A stretch of 64,000 bases of DNA from Arthrobacter sp. ZGTC131 (GTDB lineage Bacteria; Actinomycetota; Actinomycetes; Actinomycetales; Micrococcaceae). The number at the start of each line of letters is the position of its first letter. Within the stretch, counting starts at the first letter, position 1. The stretch spans positions 124,001 through 188,000 of the forward strand of contig NZ_PJIK01000003.1 of the NCBI RefSeq assembly GCF_002929275.1, written 5' to 3'. A program made the position numbers and the translations under genes. Below, piece by piece: positions 1 to 7,005 of this stretch. The notes under the pieces were generated by a model. The model had not been told where the DNA came from. It was given only the letters and a program-made list of their open reading frames with translations, and did not search any database.

Positions 1-465
1 ACCAACAAGCTCCAGCCTGGAACCCAGGCGCCGGACTTCACCCTGCGGGACGCCGAAGGCAAGCAGACCTCGCTGGCCGACTACCGCGGCAAGAACGTCA
101 TTGTGTACTTCTACCCCGAGGCCGCCACCCCCGGCTGCACCACCGAGGCCTGCGATTTCCGCGACAACCTGTCCACCTTCCAGGGCTCCGGCTACGAGGT
201 GCTGGGCGTTTCCCCCGATGCCCCGGAGAAGCTGGCACACTTCACCGGCGACTTCGCACTGACCTTCCCGCTGCTCGCCGACGAGGACCACGCCGTGGCG
301 CTGGCCTACGGCGCCTGGGGTGAGAAGCTCGTTGACGGCGAGGTCCGCGAGGGCATCGTCCGCTCCACCGTGGTGCTGGACCCCGAGGGCAAGGTCCGCC
401 TGGCCCGGTACCAGGTCAAGGCCCAGGGCCACGTCCAGGCGCTGAAGGAAGAGCTCGGCGTCTAA
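1..465 (+). CDS. bcp: Thioredoxin-dependent peroxiredoxin Bcp (5'-truncated by window edge)
   Basis: The reading frame is open from base 1, so the start codon lies just outside the window; almost the whole protein is present (about 154 codons). It begins with the typical peroxiredoxin opening APDFTLRD, and TPGCTTEACDF carries the peroxidatic cysteine and the likely resolving cysteine five residues later, the arrangement of the BCP/PrxQ subfamily. The family reduces hydrogen peroxide and organic hydroperoxides in the cytosol with thioredoxin as electron donor. The gene stops with TAA nine bases before a hairpin repeat that could serve as its terminator. Confidence 0.93.
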   Translation, partial: TNKLQPGTQAPDFTLRDAEGKQTSLADYRGKNVIVYFYPEAATPGCTTEACDFRDNLSTFQGSGYEVLGVSPDAPEKLAHFTGDFALTFPLLADEDHAVALAYGAWGEKLVDGEVREGIVRSTVVLDPEGKVRLARYQVKAQGHVQALKEELGV

Positions 466-473
466 CCCGCTCA

Positions 474-557
474 CACCTTTCGCAACAAAGACCGGAACGC
501 TCTGCCAGCTGATGACAGAGCGTTCCGGTCTAAGCGGCAGGAAGTGGGAGAGCGTCC
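474..557. repeat. Hairpin repeat, copy 1 (left bracket of gene remnants)
   Basis: The element opens with CACCTTTCGCAACAAA, followed by an inverted repeat with arms around ACCGGAACGCTCTG, and ends with GGAAGTGGGAGAGCGTCC. A longer copy of the same element in the same orientation lies at 1170-1295. The two bracket the truncated genes at 569-1145. It also sits right behind bcp and may terminate its transcript. Confidence 0.75.
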
Positions 558-568
558 AGCCGGTGAAG

Positions 569-805
569 TCAGGCCTTGTCGGCGGCCAGTTCCGACTGCC
601 GGACCTGCGCCTGGGAGATGCCGGCCGGCGTGAAGCGGGCGCCGGCGTCGGGGAAGGCCGGAACCTCGATCCGGGCGTGGCTGTGGACTTCGGTGACGGT
701 GTCCCGGGTGTGCTCCGCGATTTTGGCCATCGTGGTGACCCACATTCCGTCCATGGCCTTGACCCGGCTAATCAGCTGTTCCAGGGCAACCGATTTTGAA
801 CGGCC
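569..805 (-). pseudogene. C-terminal remnant of a polysaccharide deacetylase/PuuE-like protein
   Basis: On the minus strand the last ~75 codons read like the C-terminus of an NodB-type polysaccharide deacetylase or PuuE-type allantoinase: a helix VALEQLISRVKAMDG, then MWVTTMAKIAEHTRD, which in the family follows the catalytic barrel. The upstream part, with the NodB metal-binding motifs, is missing. Left of about 805 the frame is deacetylase-like; right of it the minus-strand reading is only the shadow of a plus-strand regulator remnant. This looks like a deletion product. The right boundary is approximate and the family call rests on the short C-terminal pattern. Confidence 0.5.
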
Positions 806-809
806 GGCG

Positions 810-1145
810 TCGGAAGCGTCCGGAGTGGTGGTCGACGTCGAAGAACTCGCCGTCGAGCGGCTGGCCGCACAGCATCTGGACCAGGGGGCACGGCAGGACT
901 TCGTGCGCCAGCAGCTGGGCGCCGTGATGGACCACGACGCGCGGCGGAATTCCCAGTTGCTGACAACGCTGGCAACCTGGCTCGACTCCGGCTGCAACAC
1001 GGCGCAGGCCGCGAGGGAATTGCATGTGGAGCGGCATTCGATGCATCACCGGCTGCAGCGGATTTTCGAGTTGTGCGGCGGCGATCCGCGGGGAACGGGC
1101 CGGCTCGCGGCCCTGCATCTGGCCACCCGGCTGGCGGTCCTTTAG
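810..1145 (+). pseudogene. C-terminal remnant of a PucR/CdaR-family regulator
   Basis: About 105 plus-strand codons match the C-terminal part of PucR-type regulators: a linker ending LGAVMDHDARRNSQLL, then TLATWLDSGCNTAQAARELHV as a winged HTH_30 domain, and RLQRIFEL before the stop. The usual N-terminal sensory region (300 or more residues) is absent and there is no plausible start. It is joined head to head with the deacetylase remnant, as if one deletion removed the promoter and 5' halves of two divergent genes. PucR regulators often control purine catabolism, and intact uraD/uraH lie 10 kb away. Confidence 0.6.
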
Positions 1146-1169
1146 CCCCGGGTGAAAGGGACGCCCTCC

Positions 1170-1295
1170 CACCTTTCGCAACAAAAACCGGGACGCTCTC
1201 TCACTTTCCCTAAGAAAGTGAGAGAGCGTCCCGGTTTAGGCGACAGGAAGTGCGAGAGCGTCCCGGTTTAGGCGACGGGAAGTGAGAGAGCGTCC
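1170..1295. repeat. Hairpin repeat, copy 2, with extra tandem units
   Basis: The same opening CACCTTTCGCAACAAA as at 474 is followed by a long inverted repeat (ACCGGGACGCTCTCTCAC and its complement, ~20-bp stem with loop CCTAA). Then two more units of about 32 bp follow, each containing GAGAGCGTCC. Copy 1 has only one such tail unit. The element is probably a non-autonomous dispersed repeat of the REP or MITE kind. Confidence 0.75.
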
Positions 1296-1302
1296 TGAAG
1301 CG

Positions 1303-1343
1303 AAGAATCCCCCGGGCGGTGAACTCCGCACCGGGGGATTCTT
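1303..1343 (-). terminator. Intrinsic terminator after the secreted protein
   Basis: Arms AAGAATCCCCCGG (1303-1315) and CCGGGGGATTCTT (1331-1343) form a 13-bp perfect stem just downstream of the minus-strand gene at 1381-1923. Confidence 0.7.
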
Positions 1344-1380
1344 GCTGAGACGGCGGGGGTTTAGCCAGGGCCTGGCAGAG

Positions 1381-1923
1381 CTAGCGGCCGCCTCCGCCGA
1401 TCACTCCTTTTTCGACTGCCTTCGTGACGGCGACGGCTTCAGCCTGGGTCAGCGTGCCGTCCTTGACTGCAGTATCCAGCGTGGTCTTCAGGGCGGCCGC
1501 CCGCTCCGCCTGGGCAGCGGCGCGGATTTCGGTCAGCGCCGCCGTCACCTTGGATTCGTCGACGCCAAGTGCCGTCGCCAGGGACTTGGCCATGGCCGCG
1601 TCCATGGCGGTCCGGTCCGGCTTGGTGCCTTCGGCGGGCGGCGTGGTGAGCTTGTTGGCATCCCGGAACGCCTGGAGCGCCTCAGTCACCTTGGCCTCCT
1701 CGACGCCGAGCTTTGAGGCGAGGTCCGCAGCGATCTGGCCGCGGTCCCCCTTGTGGCCGCCCCGCTTGCCGTCCGCGGGCGCGGTGCTGTCTGCCGACGC
1801 GCTGGCGCTTGCGCTGGGGGTCGGGGTGGTGGCCGCGGAGGCCATTCCGGTGACGCCCAGCCCGGCACCCAGCGCCAAAGCTCCGGCCGCAACGCCGAGC
1901 GTGATTCTCTTCGTTCGTGACAT
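1381..1923 (-). CDS. Small secreted helical-repeat protein of unknown function
   Basis: The 180-residue protein has a clear signal peptide (SRTKR, a Gly/Ala/Leu-rich core, cleavage near ASAA), then a Thr/Pro/Ser-rich linker and a basic KRGGHKGDR patch. The mature part has two copies of a helical unit, LASKLGVEEAKVTEAL and LATALGVDESKVTAAL, followed by a third helical stretch and a Gly-rich tail. Similar short secreted actinobacterial proteins exist without known function. It stands alone and has its own terminator at 1303-1343. Export is well supported; nothing in the sequence points to a catalytic role. Confidence 0.75.
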   Translation of the reverse strand: MSRTKRITLGVAAGALALGAGLGVTGMASAATTPTPSASASASADSTAPADGKRGGHKGDRGQIAADLASKLGVEEAKVTEALQAFRDANKLTTPPAEGTKPDRTAMDAAMAKSLATALGVDESKVTAALTEIRAAAQAERAAALKTTLDTAVKDGTLTQAEAVAVTKAVEKGVIGGGGR

Positions 1924-2063
1924 GCTGTGTCTCCTAGATCCGCCGTGCGAGACGGCTTGTGATTAAGGGCGTCTGGTTCAACCCCCTCACACAAAGATGC
2001 GGCAGCGGGATATGGCACCGCTGTTCGGCAACTGTCAGGAACCTGTGAGTGTCACGGGCCGGT

Positions 2064-2168
2064 TTACTTCCGGCGCTTCGGCCAATTCACATTGAGCAGC
2101 AGCAATCCCAGCAACAGCGAGTCAACTGTCATGATGGCCGCCGTGAGGTAGGCCCAGCCGATCATCAT
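2064..2168 (-). CDS. 34-residue single-pass membrane peptide
   Basis: This minus-strand ORF begins MMIGWAY, has one hydrophobic helix (about residues 5-28, rich in Leu) and ends with the basic tail WPKRRK. That is the layout of a small membrane protein with its C-terminus in the cytosol. Its ATG overlaps the stop of a 19-codon ORF by four bases (ATGA), and it has only a weak ribosome site of its own, so translational coupling is likely. Function unknown; KdpF- or transporter-accessory-type peptides have a similar shape, but no partner gene is adjacent. Confidence 0.5.
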   Translation of the reverse strand: MMIGWAYLTAAIMTVDSLLLGLLLLNVNWPKRRK

Positions 2169-2224
2169 GAGTCGCCCACCGCCAGCCCAAGGCCCGAAGT
2201 GCCGGTGTGGATCAGAACGCTCAT
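2165..2224 (-). CDS. 19-residue leader ORF coupled to a membrane peptide
   Basis: A minus-strand ORF of 19 codons starts MSVLIHTG behind a strong Shine-Dalgarno (AGGAG, seven bases before the ATG). Its TGA overlaps the start of the 34-residue membrane peptide. The good ribosome site lies here rather than at the hydrophobic ORF, so this looks like a coupling or leader cistron. It is too short for homology-based support. Confidence 0.4.
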   Translation of the reverse strand: MSVLIHTGTSGLGLAVGDS

Positions 2225-2547
2225 GACAATCTCCTGACATGGATCCCCCAGCCATTCGATAGTGCATACAGTGTGGCACGGCGCCGCTCTGTAAGGAACG
2301 GCCCCGGGCGAACGACGGCGGCCCCCACCGAAACGGGGCCGCGCACCAGAACGGCGGCCAGCACCGAAAGGTGCGAACCGCCGTCGGCGTTTTGCAAGAT
2401 CGGGGCTTCGTCCCGGACCGAGGCCATTCCGCTGGCCCACAGCAACGGGCTGCGCTAGGGCATGCTCCTGGCGGGCGTAGTGCGGTTCCAGCCGCTGGCC
2501 GCGAACTTCCCCTTGCCGGACCGGCGGGCCGGTGACATGGTGGCGGC
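2225..2547. other. Intergenic stretch without a supported gene
   Basis: About 320 bases between the micro-ORFs (minus) and the GNAT gene (plus). No reading frame looks protein-like. Around 2262-2280 there is an AT-richer patch, GTGCATACAGTGTGGCAC, which may belong to the promoter of the minus-strand micro-ORFs. Confidence 0.4.
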
Positions 2548-3150
2548 ATGGGGATCGAGATTCGTCCGGCGACGCAGTTCGAGGACGTGAAGGCGGTGCT
2601 GGGACCCAAGCGGGCCGACGCGAACGTGTGCTGGTGCCTGAGCTACCGCATCCCCTCCAGACAGCACCTGCAGTTGCACGGCCCGGAGCGCGGGGAAATG
2701 GTGAAACAACTGGTGGGACAGGATCCCCCGCCCGGGGTGCTCGCGTACGACGGCGACGAGGTGGTGGGTTGGGCAGCCGTCCATCCGCGCGCCGACACCA
2801 GTTTTGCCCGTAACCGCAAGATCCCGCACGTGGACGACCTCGATGTGTGGTCGGTGTGGTGCATTCGGGTGCGGCCCGGGCACCGCCGCGAGGGAATCTC
2901 CCATCATTTGCTGAAGGGTGCAGTCGATTTCGCCCGCCGGCACGGTGCACCCGCCATCGAGGGCTACCCGGTGGACAACCATGGCGAGCGGGTCGACCTC
3001 ACCATGGCGTACGTGGGCACCCGCAGGCTTTTCGAACGGGCCGGGTTCGTCTGGGCTGCCGACACCGACTCGGTGATCAGTGGTTTTCCGCGCGTGCTCA
3101 TGCGCCGTGATCTGCGTTCATTGCCGACGCGCTGCGTTAACCCCGATTAG
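2548..3150 (+). CDS. GNAT-family N-acetyltransferase
   Basis: The ~200-residue protein has a GNAT core: a first strand near residue 60 (LAYDGDEVVGWAAV), then WCIRVRPGHRREGISHHLL at about 105-125, which is the acetyl-CoA pyrophosphate-binding motif A (R-x-x-G-x-G/I-like) and following helix, and finally LFERAGF near 170, the usual beta6 region. Such enzymes move an acetyl group from acetyl-CoA to an amine. The substrate cannot be told. The gene stands alone. Confidence 0.8.
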   Translation: MGIEIRPATQFEDVKAVLGPKRADANVCWCLSYRIPSRQHLQLHGPERGEMVKQLVGQDPPPGVLAYDGDEVVGWAAVHPRADTSFARNRKIPHVDDLDVWSVWCIRVRPGHRREGISHHLLKGAVDFARRHGAPAIEGYPVDNHGERVDLTMAYVGTRRLFERAGFVWAADTDSVISGFPRVLMRRDLRSLPTRCVNPD

Positions 3151-3273
3151 TGCAATGTCGGCTCCGTCACAGCTCCGGGACTAGGATCGGACTGGTGGAT
3201 CTAACCGAGAGGCCGCTACCTGCGGCCTTGTGGCGGGAATGCAAGCCGCAGAAACTACTTGAGAGTATGGATC

Positions 3274-4083
3274 ATGGCTTCGAACAGTGACCCTGAACCT
3301 GATGTCGACGCTGAAGCAGGGCAGCATGGAGGCGTTCAGTCCGTGGACCGGGCGCTGGCAGTCCTGGAGATTCTTGCCCGGGACGGCCATGCGGGCGTGA
3401 GCGAAATAGCCGAGGAGATGGGCATCCACAAGTCCACGGTCTCCCGGCTGCTGGGTTCCCTGGTGAGCCGGGAAATGGTCCACCAGAACAGCGAACGCGG
3501 AAAATACCAGTTGGGGTTCGGCATCCTGCGGCTGGCAAGCTCCATCCCCGGCCGGCTGAGCCTGGTCCGGGAGGCCCGTCCCGTGCTGGAAAGCCTGGCC
3601 GAGGAGTACAAGGAGACGGTGAACCTTGCCGTGCTGCGTTCCAATTACGCCGTCAACGTCGACCAGGCCATGGGCCCGTCAACCCTGGCCACCTACGACT
3701 GGGTGGGCAGCCTGACGCCGCTTCACGCCACGTCCAGCGGAAAGGTGCTGCTGGCGGCCCTGTCCGCGGACGATCGGGACCGCATCCTGAAGGAGACCGG
3801 CCTCCCGGCCCGGACTCCCCGGACCATCACCAACCGGAGCAAGCTCGAAAGGCAACTTCTCGACGTCGCCAGCGACGGCTACGGCGTGGTGCGGGAAGAA
3901 TTCGAAATCGGGCTCAACTCGATGTCCGTGCCGGTGTACAACCACGTTGGTGCGGTGATCGGCGCGGTCAGCATTTCCGGACCGGCCTTCCGCTTTGATC
4001 CCGAGACGGCGCCTGGCCTGCTCGAGGCGCTCAAACAGGCAGGTCTGCAGATCAGCGCAAAAATGGGCTACACCCGGCGATAG
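3274..4083 (+). CDS. IclR-family transcriptional regulator
   Basis: A 269-residue regulator. SVDRALAVLEIL then VSEIAEEMGIHKSTVSRLLGSL (about residues 20-65) is the IclR winged helix-turn-helix; the C-terminal two thirds is the IclR effector domain, with the typical LHATSSGKVLLA and SVPVYNHVGAVIGAVSISGP. An upstream TTG at 3259 is possible, but ATG 3274 has GAGAG about nine bases before it. No catabolic gene is adjacent, so its target is unknown. It is distinct from the creatinase-linked IclR gene at 9791. Confidence 0.9.
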   Translation: MASNSDPEPDVDAEAGQHGGVQSVDRALAVLEILARDGHAGVSEIAEEMGIHKSTVSRLLGSLVSREMVHQNSERGKYQLGFGILRLASSIPGRLSLVREARPVLESLAEEYKETVNLAVLRSNYAVNVDQAMGPSTLATYDWVGSLTPLHATSSGKVLLAALSADDRDRILKETGLPARTPRTITNRSKLERQLLDVASDGYGVVREEFEIGLNSMSVPVYNHVGAVIGAVSISGPAFRFDPETAPGLLEALKQAGLQISAKMGYTRR

Positions 4084-4137
4084 TGCTGCCCTAGCGGGCT
4101 CCTTCGTGGGAGGACAGCAAGGTCGGCTGACCCTTCC

Positions 4138-4217
4138 TGACCTTCTTTGCCAAAGAACGACGGCGACACTCCGGACTTACCGGTGTGTCGCCGTCGTCTT
4201 GGGGTCAAACAGGGTCA
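4138..4217. repeat. 80-bp long-hairpin repeat, copy 1
   Basis: The nested inverted repeat has outer arms TGACCTTCTTTGCC and GGGGTCAAACAGGGTCA, and inner arms ACGACGGCGACACTCCGG and CCGGTGTGTCGCCGTCGT. A second copy of equal length lies at 4685-4764. It follows the IclR gene and can act as a terminator. Confidence 0.8.
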
Positions 4218-4264
4218 GCGCGGATTTGTGGCCTGGGTTTCGGTTCAAACAGGGTCAGCGCGGA
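4205..4264. repeat. 20-bp direct repeat at the edge of hairpin repeat copy 1
   Basis: The 20 bases at 4205-4224 recur exactly at 4245-4264. The second copy encodes the last codons and stop of the minus-strand ORF 4245-4574, so that ORF ends inside repeat-derived sequence. Confidence 0.75.
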
Positions 4265-4574
4265 GCGGGCGGCAGAGGTTCCGCAGGGCCGCATAGCTCG
4301 CCGCCGCCGCCTCTGTTTCGACCTGAATGCGCTGCGTGAGCAGTTCCACCTGCTGGGAGACCTGGAAGCTGACCGGGAGACGCTGGCCGGGCCAGGTGGA
4401 TGCTTCACGGGAGTCCGCCAGGGCCTCGGCCAGCGCCTTGGAGGCAGCGTGAACTTTCCACGAGTGCCTGAGGCAGTGGACTGCCCGCCGTTTGAATTCC
4501 GGGCTTTGCCTCAGCAGCTCGCGGGTGCCCGATACAAGGCCCCGCAACTTCCCCATAGTTTGAATGCTCTCCAT
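4245..4574 (-). CDS. Hypothetical helical protein bracketed by repeats
   Basis: A 109-residue ORF predicted to be mostly helical (RELLRQSPEFKRRAVHC; VELLTQRIQVETEAAAASYAAL), with a possible ribosome site GGGGG upstream of ATG 4574. No domain was recognised. The C-terminal residues RADPV are encoded by the 20-bp repeat, suggesting that the original end was replaced. It lies between two copies of the same 80-bp hairpin. It may be a remnant of a longer gene. Confidence 0.4.
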   Translation of the reverse strand: MESIQTMGKLRGLVSGTRELLRQSPEFKRRAVHCLRHSWKVHAASKALAEALADSREASTWPGQRLPVSFQVSQQVELLTQRIQVETEAAAASYAALRNLCRPLRADPV

Positions 4575-4684
4575 GCCGCACCATCCCCCAGCTCACCGAC
4601 TCTTCGTTCCGTTGTTTCGAGTGTGGCGAAGGTGTCTCAACTTCCGGTCAAGGCGGTCCAAGGATTTCGTCAAATCGGCCGTCG

Positions 4685-4764
4685 TGACCTTCTTTGCCAA
4701 AAAACGACGGCGACACTCCGGGTTTTCCCGGGTGTCGCCGTCGTTCTGGGGTCAAAGAAGGTCA
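4685..4764. repeat. 80-bp long-hairpin repeat, copy 2
   Basis: Same element and orientation as 4138-4217. Outer arms here pair over TGACCTTCTTTG and CAAAGAAGGTCA; inner arms ACGACGGCGACACTCCGGG and CCCGGGTGTCGCCGTCGT. It ends 25 bases short of the MBL gene stop (4790) and probably terminates the mscR operon. Confidence 0.8.
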
Positions 4765-4789
4765 ATCTGGGTCAAGCAGGGGACGTGGT

Positions 4790-5410
4790 TCATTCGCCCA
4801 GGCGGGCCAGCGTCTCCCGCTCGGCCCCGATGGTGGTGTCATCGCCGTGGCCGGTGCGGACCACGGTCTCGGCAGGAAGCGTCAGGAGCCGTTCCCGGAT
4901 GGAGGTGAGGATGGTCGGGTAGTCGCTGTAGGACCGTCCGGTGGCGCCCGGGCCGCCGTTGAAGAGGGTGTCGCCCGTGAACACTGTTCGCTCGTCCTCA
5001 AGGAGGAAGCAGGTGGAGCCCGGTGAATGGCCGGGGGTGTGGATGGCCTTGATGGCCGCCCCGCCCACCGTGAAGACATCGCCGTCAGCGATGTGATGGT
5101 CGGGCTTGGCGTCCGGGTAAACCCGCTCCCAGAGGACCTGGTCCTCGGGGTTGAGGTAGATCGGAGCGCCGGCGGCATCAGCAACCTCCCGGGCCGCGCC
5201 GATGTGGTCGTTGTGCGCGTGGGTGAGCAGGATGGCCAGGACCTTCCGGCCGCGGACCTGGCTGATGATCGCGGCGGCGTCGTGCGGCGAGTCGATGATC
5301 ACGCACTCGTCGTCGTTGCCCACGATCCAGACGTTGTTGTCCACGTCCCAGGTGCCGCCGTCGAGCGAAAACGTGCCCGAGGTGACAAGGTTCTCGATGG
5401 TGACGCTCAT
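4790..5410 (-). CDS. MBL-fold hydrolase of the mycothiol formaldehyde pathway
   Basis: A 206-residue metallo-beta-lactamase-fold protein with the metal motif THAHNDH (about residues 63-69), [10 protein letters not shown] with a metal histidine, GDTLF with the bridging aspartate, and a late histidine in RTGHGD. It is the second gene of a minus-strand operon: its ATG overlaps the mscR stop by four bases. In actinobacteria a glyoxalase-II-like MBL protein accompanies mscR and is the candidate for hydrolysing S-formylmycothiol to formate and mycothiol. The fold is certain; the substrate is inferred from context. Confidence 0.85.
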   Translation of the reverse strand: MSVTIENLVTSGTFSLDGGTWDVDNNVWIVGNDDECVIIDSPHDAAAIISQVRGRKVLAILLTHAHNDHIGAAREVADAAGAPIYLNPEDQVLWERVYPDAKPDHHIADGDVFTVGGAAIKAIHTPGHSPGSTCFLLEDERTVFTGDTLFNGGPGATGRSYSDYPTILTSIRERLLTLPAETVVRTGHGDDTTIGAERETLARLGE

Positions 5411-6513
5411 GCGGTCTCAGCCCCCGAACGGATCTCAACCACTGAGCGCAGGACCTTGCCCTCGTGCATCTTGTCGAACGCCTCCTCGACCTGGTCAATG
5501 GTGATGCGTTCGGATACGAAAGCATCGAGGTCGAGGTTGCCCTGCTTGTAGTGCTGCACCAGCATCGGGAAGTCCCGGGAGGGCAGGCAGTCCCCGTACC
5601 AGGAGGACTTCAGCGAGCCGCCGCGGCCAAAGACATCCAGCAACGGCAGTTCAAGCAGCATCTCCGGGGTGGGCACGCCCACCAGCACCACGCGGCCGGC
5701 GAGGTCACGGGCATAGAACGCCTGCTTGTACGTCTCGGGACGCCCGACAGCCTCGATCACGACGTCGGCGCCGAATCCGTTGGTGAGTTCGCGGATGGCG
5801 TCGACCGGGTCCGTGGCGCGGGAGTTCACGCCGTGGGTGGCGCCGAGTGACTTGGCCATCTCGATCTTGTTGTCGTCGATGTCCACCGCGATGATGGTGG
5901 TGGCTCCGGCCAGCTTGGCCCCGGCAATCGCGGCGATGCCCACGCCGCCGCAGCCGATCACGGCCACGGACTCGCCGCGCTGGACCTCGCCGGTGTTGAT
6001 GGCGGCACCGATGCCGGCCATCACACCGCAGCCCAGGAGCCCGACGGCGGCCGCGTCGGCGTCCTCGTCCACCTTGGTGCACTGCCCGGCGGCAACGAGC
6101 GTCTTCTCGGCGAAGGCACCGATCCCCAGAGCCGGAGAGAGCTCGGTGCCATCCTCGAGCGTCATCTTCTGGGTGGCGTTGTGCGTGTTGAAGCAGTACT
6201 GCGGCTTGCCCTTGGCGCAGGCCCTGCACTGGCCGCAAACCGCCCGCCAGTTGAGGATGACCCGGTCGCCGGGCGCCACCTCGGTGACATCGGGGCCCAC
6301 GGCGCTGACCACGCCGGTTGCCTCATGGCCCAGCAGGATGGGGAAGTCGTCGGTGATTCCGCCCTGCTTGTAGTGCAGGTCCGTGTGGCAGACGCCGCAG
6401 GTGAGGATATCCACCAGCGCCTCGCCCGGGCCGGGATCCGGCACCAGAATGGTCTCAACCGAGACCGGGGCGTTCTTTTCCTTGGCAATGACTGCTTTTA
6501 CTTTGTGAACCAT
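5407..6513 (-). CDS. mscR: S-(hydroxymethyl)mycothiol dehydrogenase
   Basis: A 368-residue zinc-dependent medium-chain dehydrogenase. The catalytic-zinc region is [14 protein letters not shown] followed by LGHEATG; the structural-zinc cysteines lie in [30 protein letters not shown] is the NAD-binding turn. Length and motifs match the mycothiol-dependent formaldehyde dehydrogenase family, which oxidises the formaldehyde-mycothiol adduct with NAD. It overlaps the downstream MBL hydrolase by four bases. Creatine degradation through sarcosine releases formaldehyde, so nearness to the creatinase locus may matter. An AAAGGA ribosome site precedes ATG 6513. Confidence 0.92.
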   Translation of the reverse strand: MVHKVKAVIAKEKNAPVSVETILVPDPGPGEALVDILTCGVCHTDLHYKQGGITDDFPILLGHEATGVVSAVGPDVTEVAPGDRVILNWRAVCGQCRACAKGKPQYCFNTHNATQKMTLEDGTELSPALGIGAFAEKTLVAAGQCTKVDEDADAAAVGLLGCGVMAGIGAAINTGEVQRGESVAVIGCGGVGIAAIAGAKLAGATTIIAVDIDDNKIEMAKSLGATHGVNSRATDPVDAIRELTNGFGADVVIEAVGRPETYKQAFYARDLAGRVVLVGVPTPEMLLELPLLDVFGRGGSLKSSWYGDCLPSRDFPMLVQHYKQGNLDLDAFVSERITIDQVEEAFDKMHEGKVLRSVVEIRSGAETA

Positions 6514-6927
6514 GAGCTGGTGTTCCTTTCGTCAGTCCTTCGGACTCGATGCAACGGTACCCATTGCCAATCTAGCTGACACGCCGGGTTCGGGTTCCTT
6601 GTACGCCGCGCGGACCAGGCGAGGGAACGCCCGATCCTGCCTTGCGGGAAGCTGGCGGACTGTGCACCCTGCGCAATTGAGGCCCCAATTGCGTGTCACA
6701 CAACACGGTGCACATAGTGCGTACTCGAGAATATGGCACCCGCCACAAAGGGTGTCAACAGACCGGGCGAACGAGCCGCTGCGAGGGAGCGGGACCGCAC
6801 CCGCACACCTCTCCTGCCTGCAACCACGTTCCTCTGGGTGCAACTCACATGTGCACTTCCTGCGCGACGCCAGGCCCCCGGCTGCAGCTCTCTAAGGCAC
6901 ATCCAAGCAATAGTTTGCCGAAAGGCA
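6514..6927. other. Intergenic control region between mscR and the creatine transporter
   Basis: This region separates two divergent genes and holds no credible ORF. It carries a TGCAAC half-site at about 6550, close to the mscR start, like those in the operator at 6960-6985, and the palindrome at 6672-6693. Confidence 0.5.
6672..6693. promoter_or_regulatory. Perfect palindrome in the divergent intergenic region
   Basis: CGCAATTG (6672-6679) and CAATTGCG (6686-6693) flank a six-base spacer. An 8-bp perfect dyad in a divergent region suggests a dimeric regulator site. Which protein binds is unknown. Confidence 0.4.
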
Positions 6928-6985
6928 TTGACCGTGTCACACGTCACGCTCTAATCTGATGCAACAGCGTTGCACTGAATGCAAC
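6928..6985 (+). promoter_or_regulatory. Promoter and palindromic operator of the creatine-use genes
   Basis: A promoter TTGACC (6928-6933), 18-bp spacer, TAATCT (6952-6957) lies ahead of the MFS gene. Directly over the expected transcription start is TGCAAC-AGC-GTTGCA (6960-6974), a perfect dyad, followed by a third half-site ATGCAAC (6979-6985). A repressor bound here would block initiation. The IclR gene at 9791 is the natural candidate, by inference. Confidence 0.6.
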
Positions 6986-7005
6986 CCCAACACTTTGGTG
7001 GATAC

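Noticed and set aside
569-1000. The full 143-codon minus-strand frame as an intact gene
   Set aside because: Only the C-terminal half is protein-like; the N-terminal half is the shadow of the PucR remnant on the plus strand.
1170-1295. Repeated 32-bp units as a CRISPR array
   Set aside because: Only two to three adjacent units, no unique spacers, no cas genes; better explained as a hairpin repeat.
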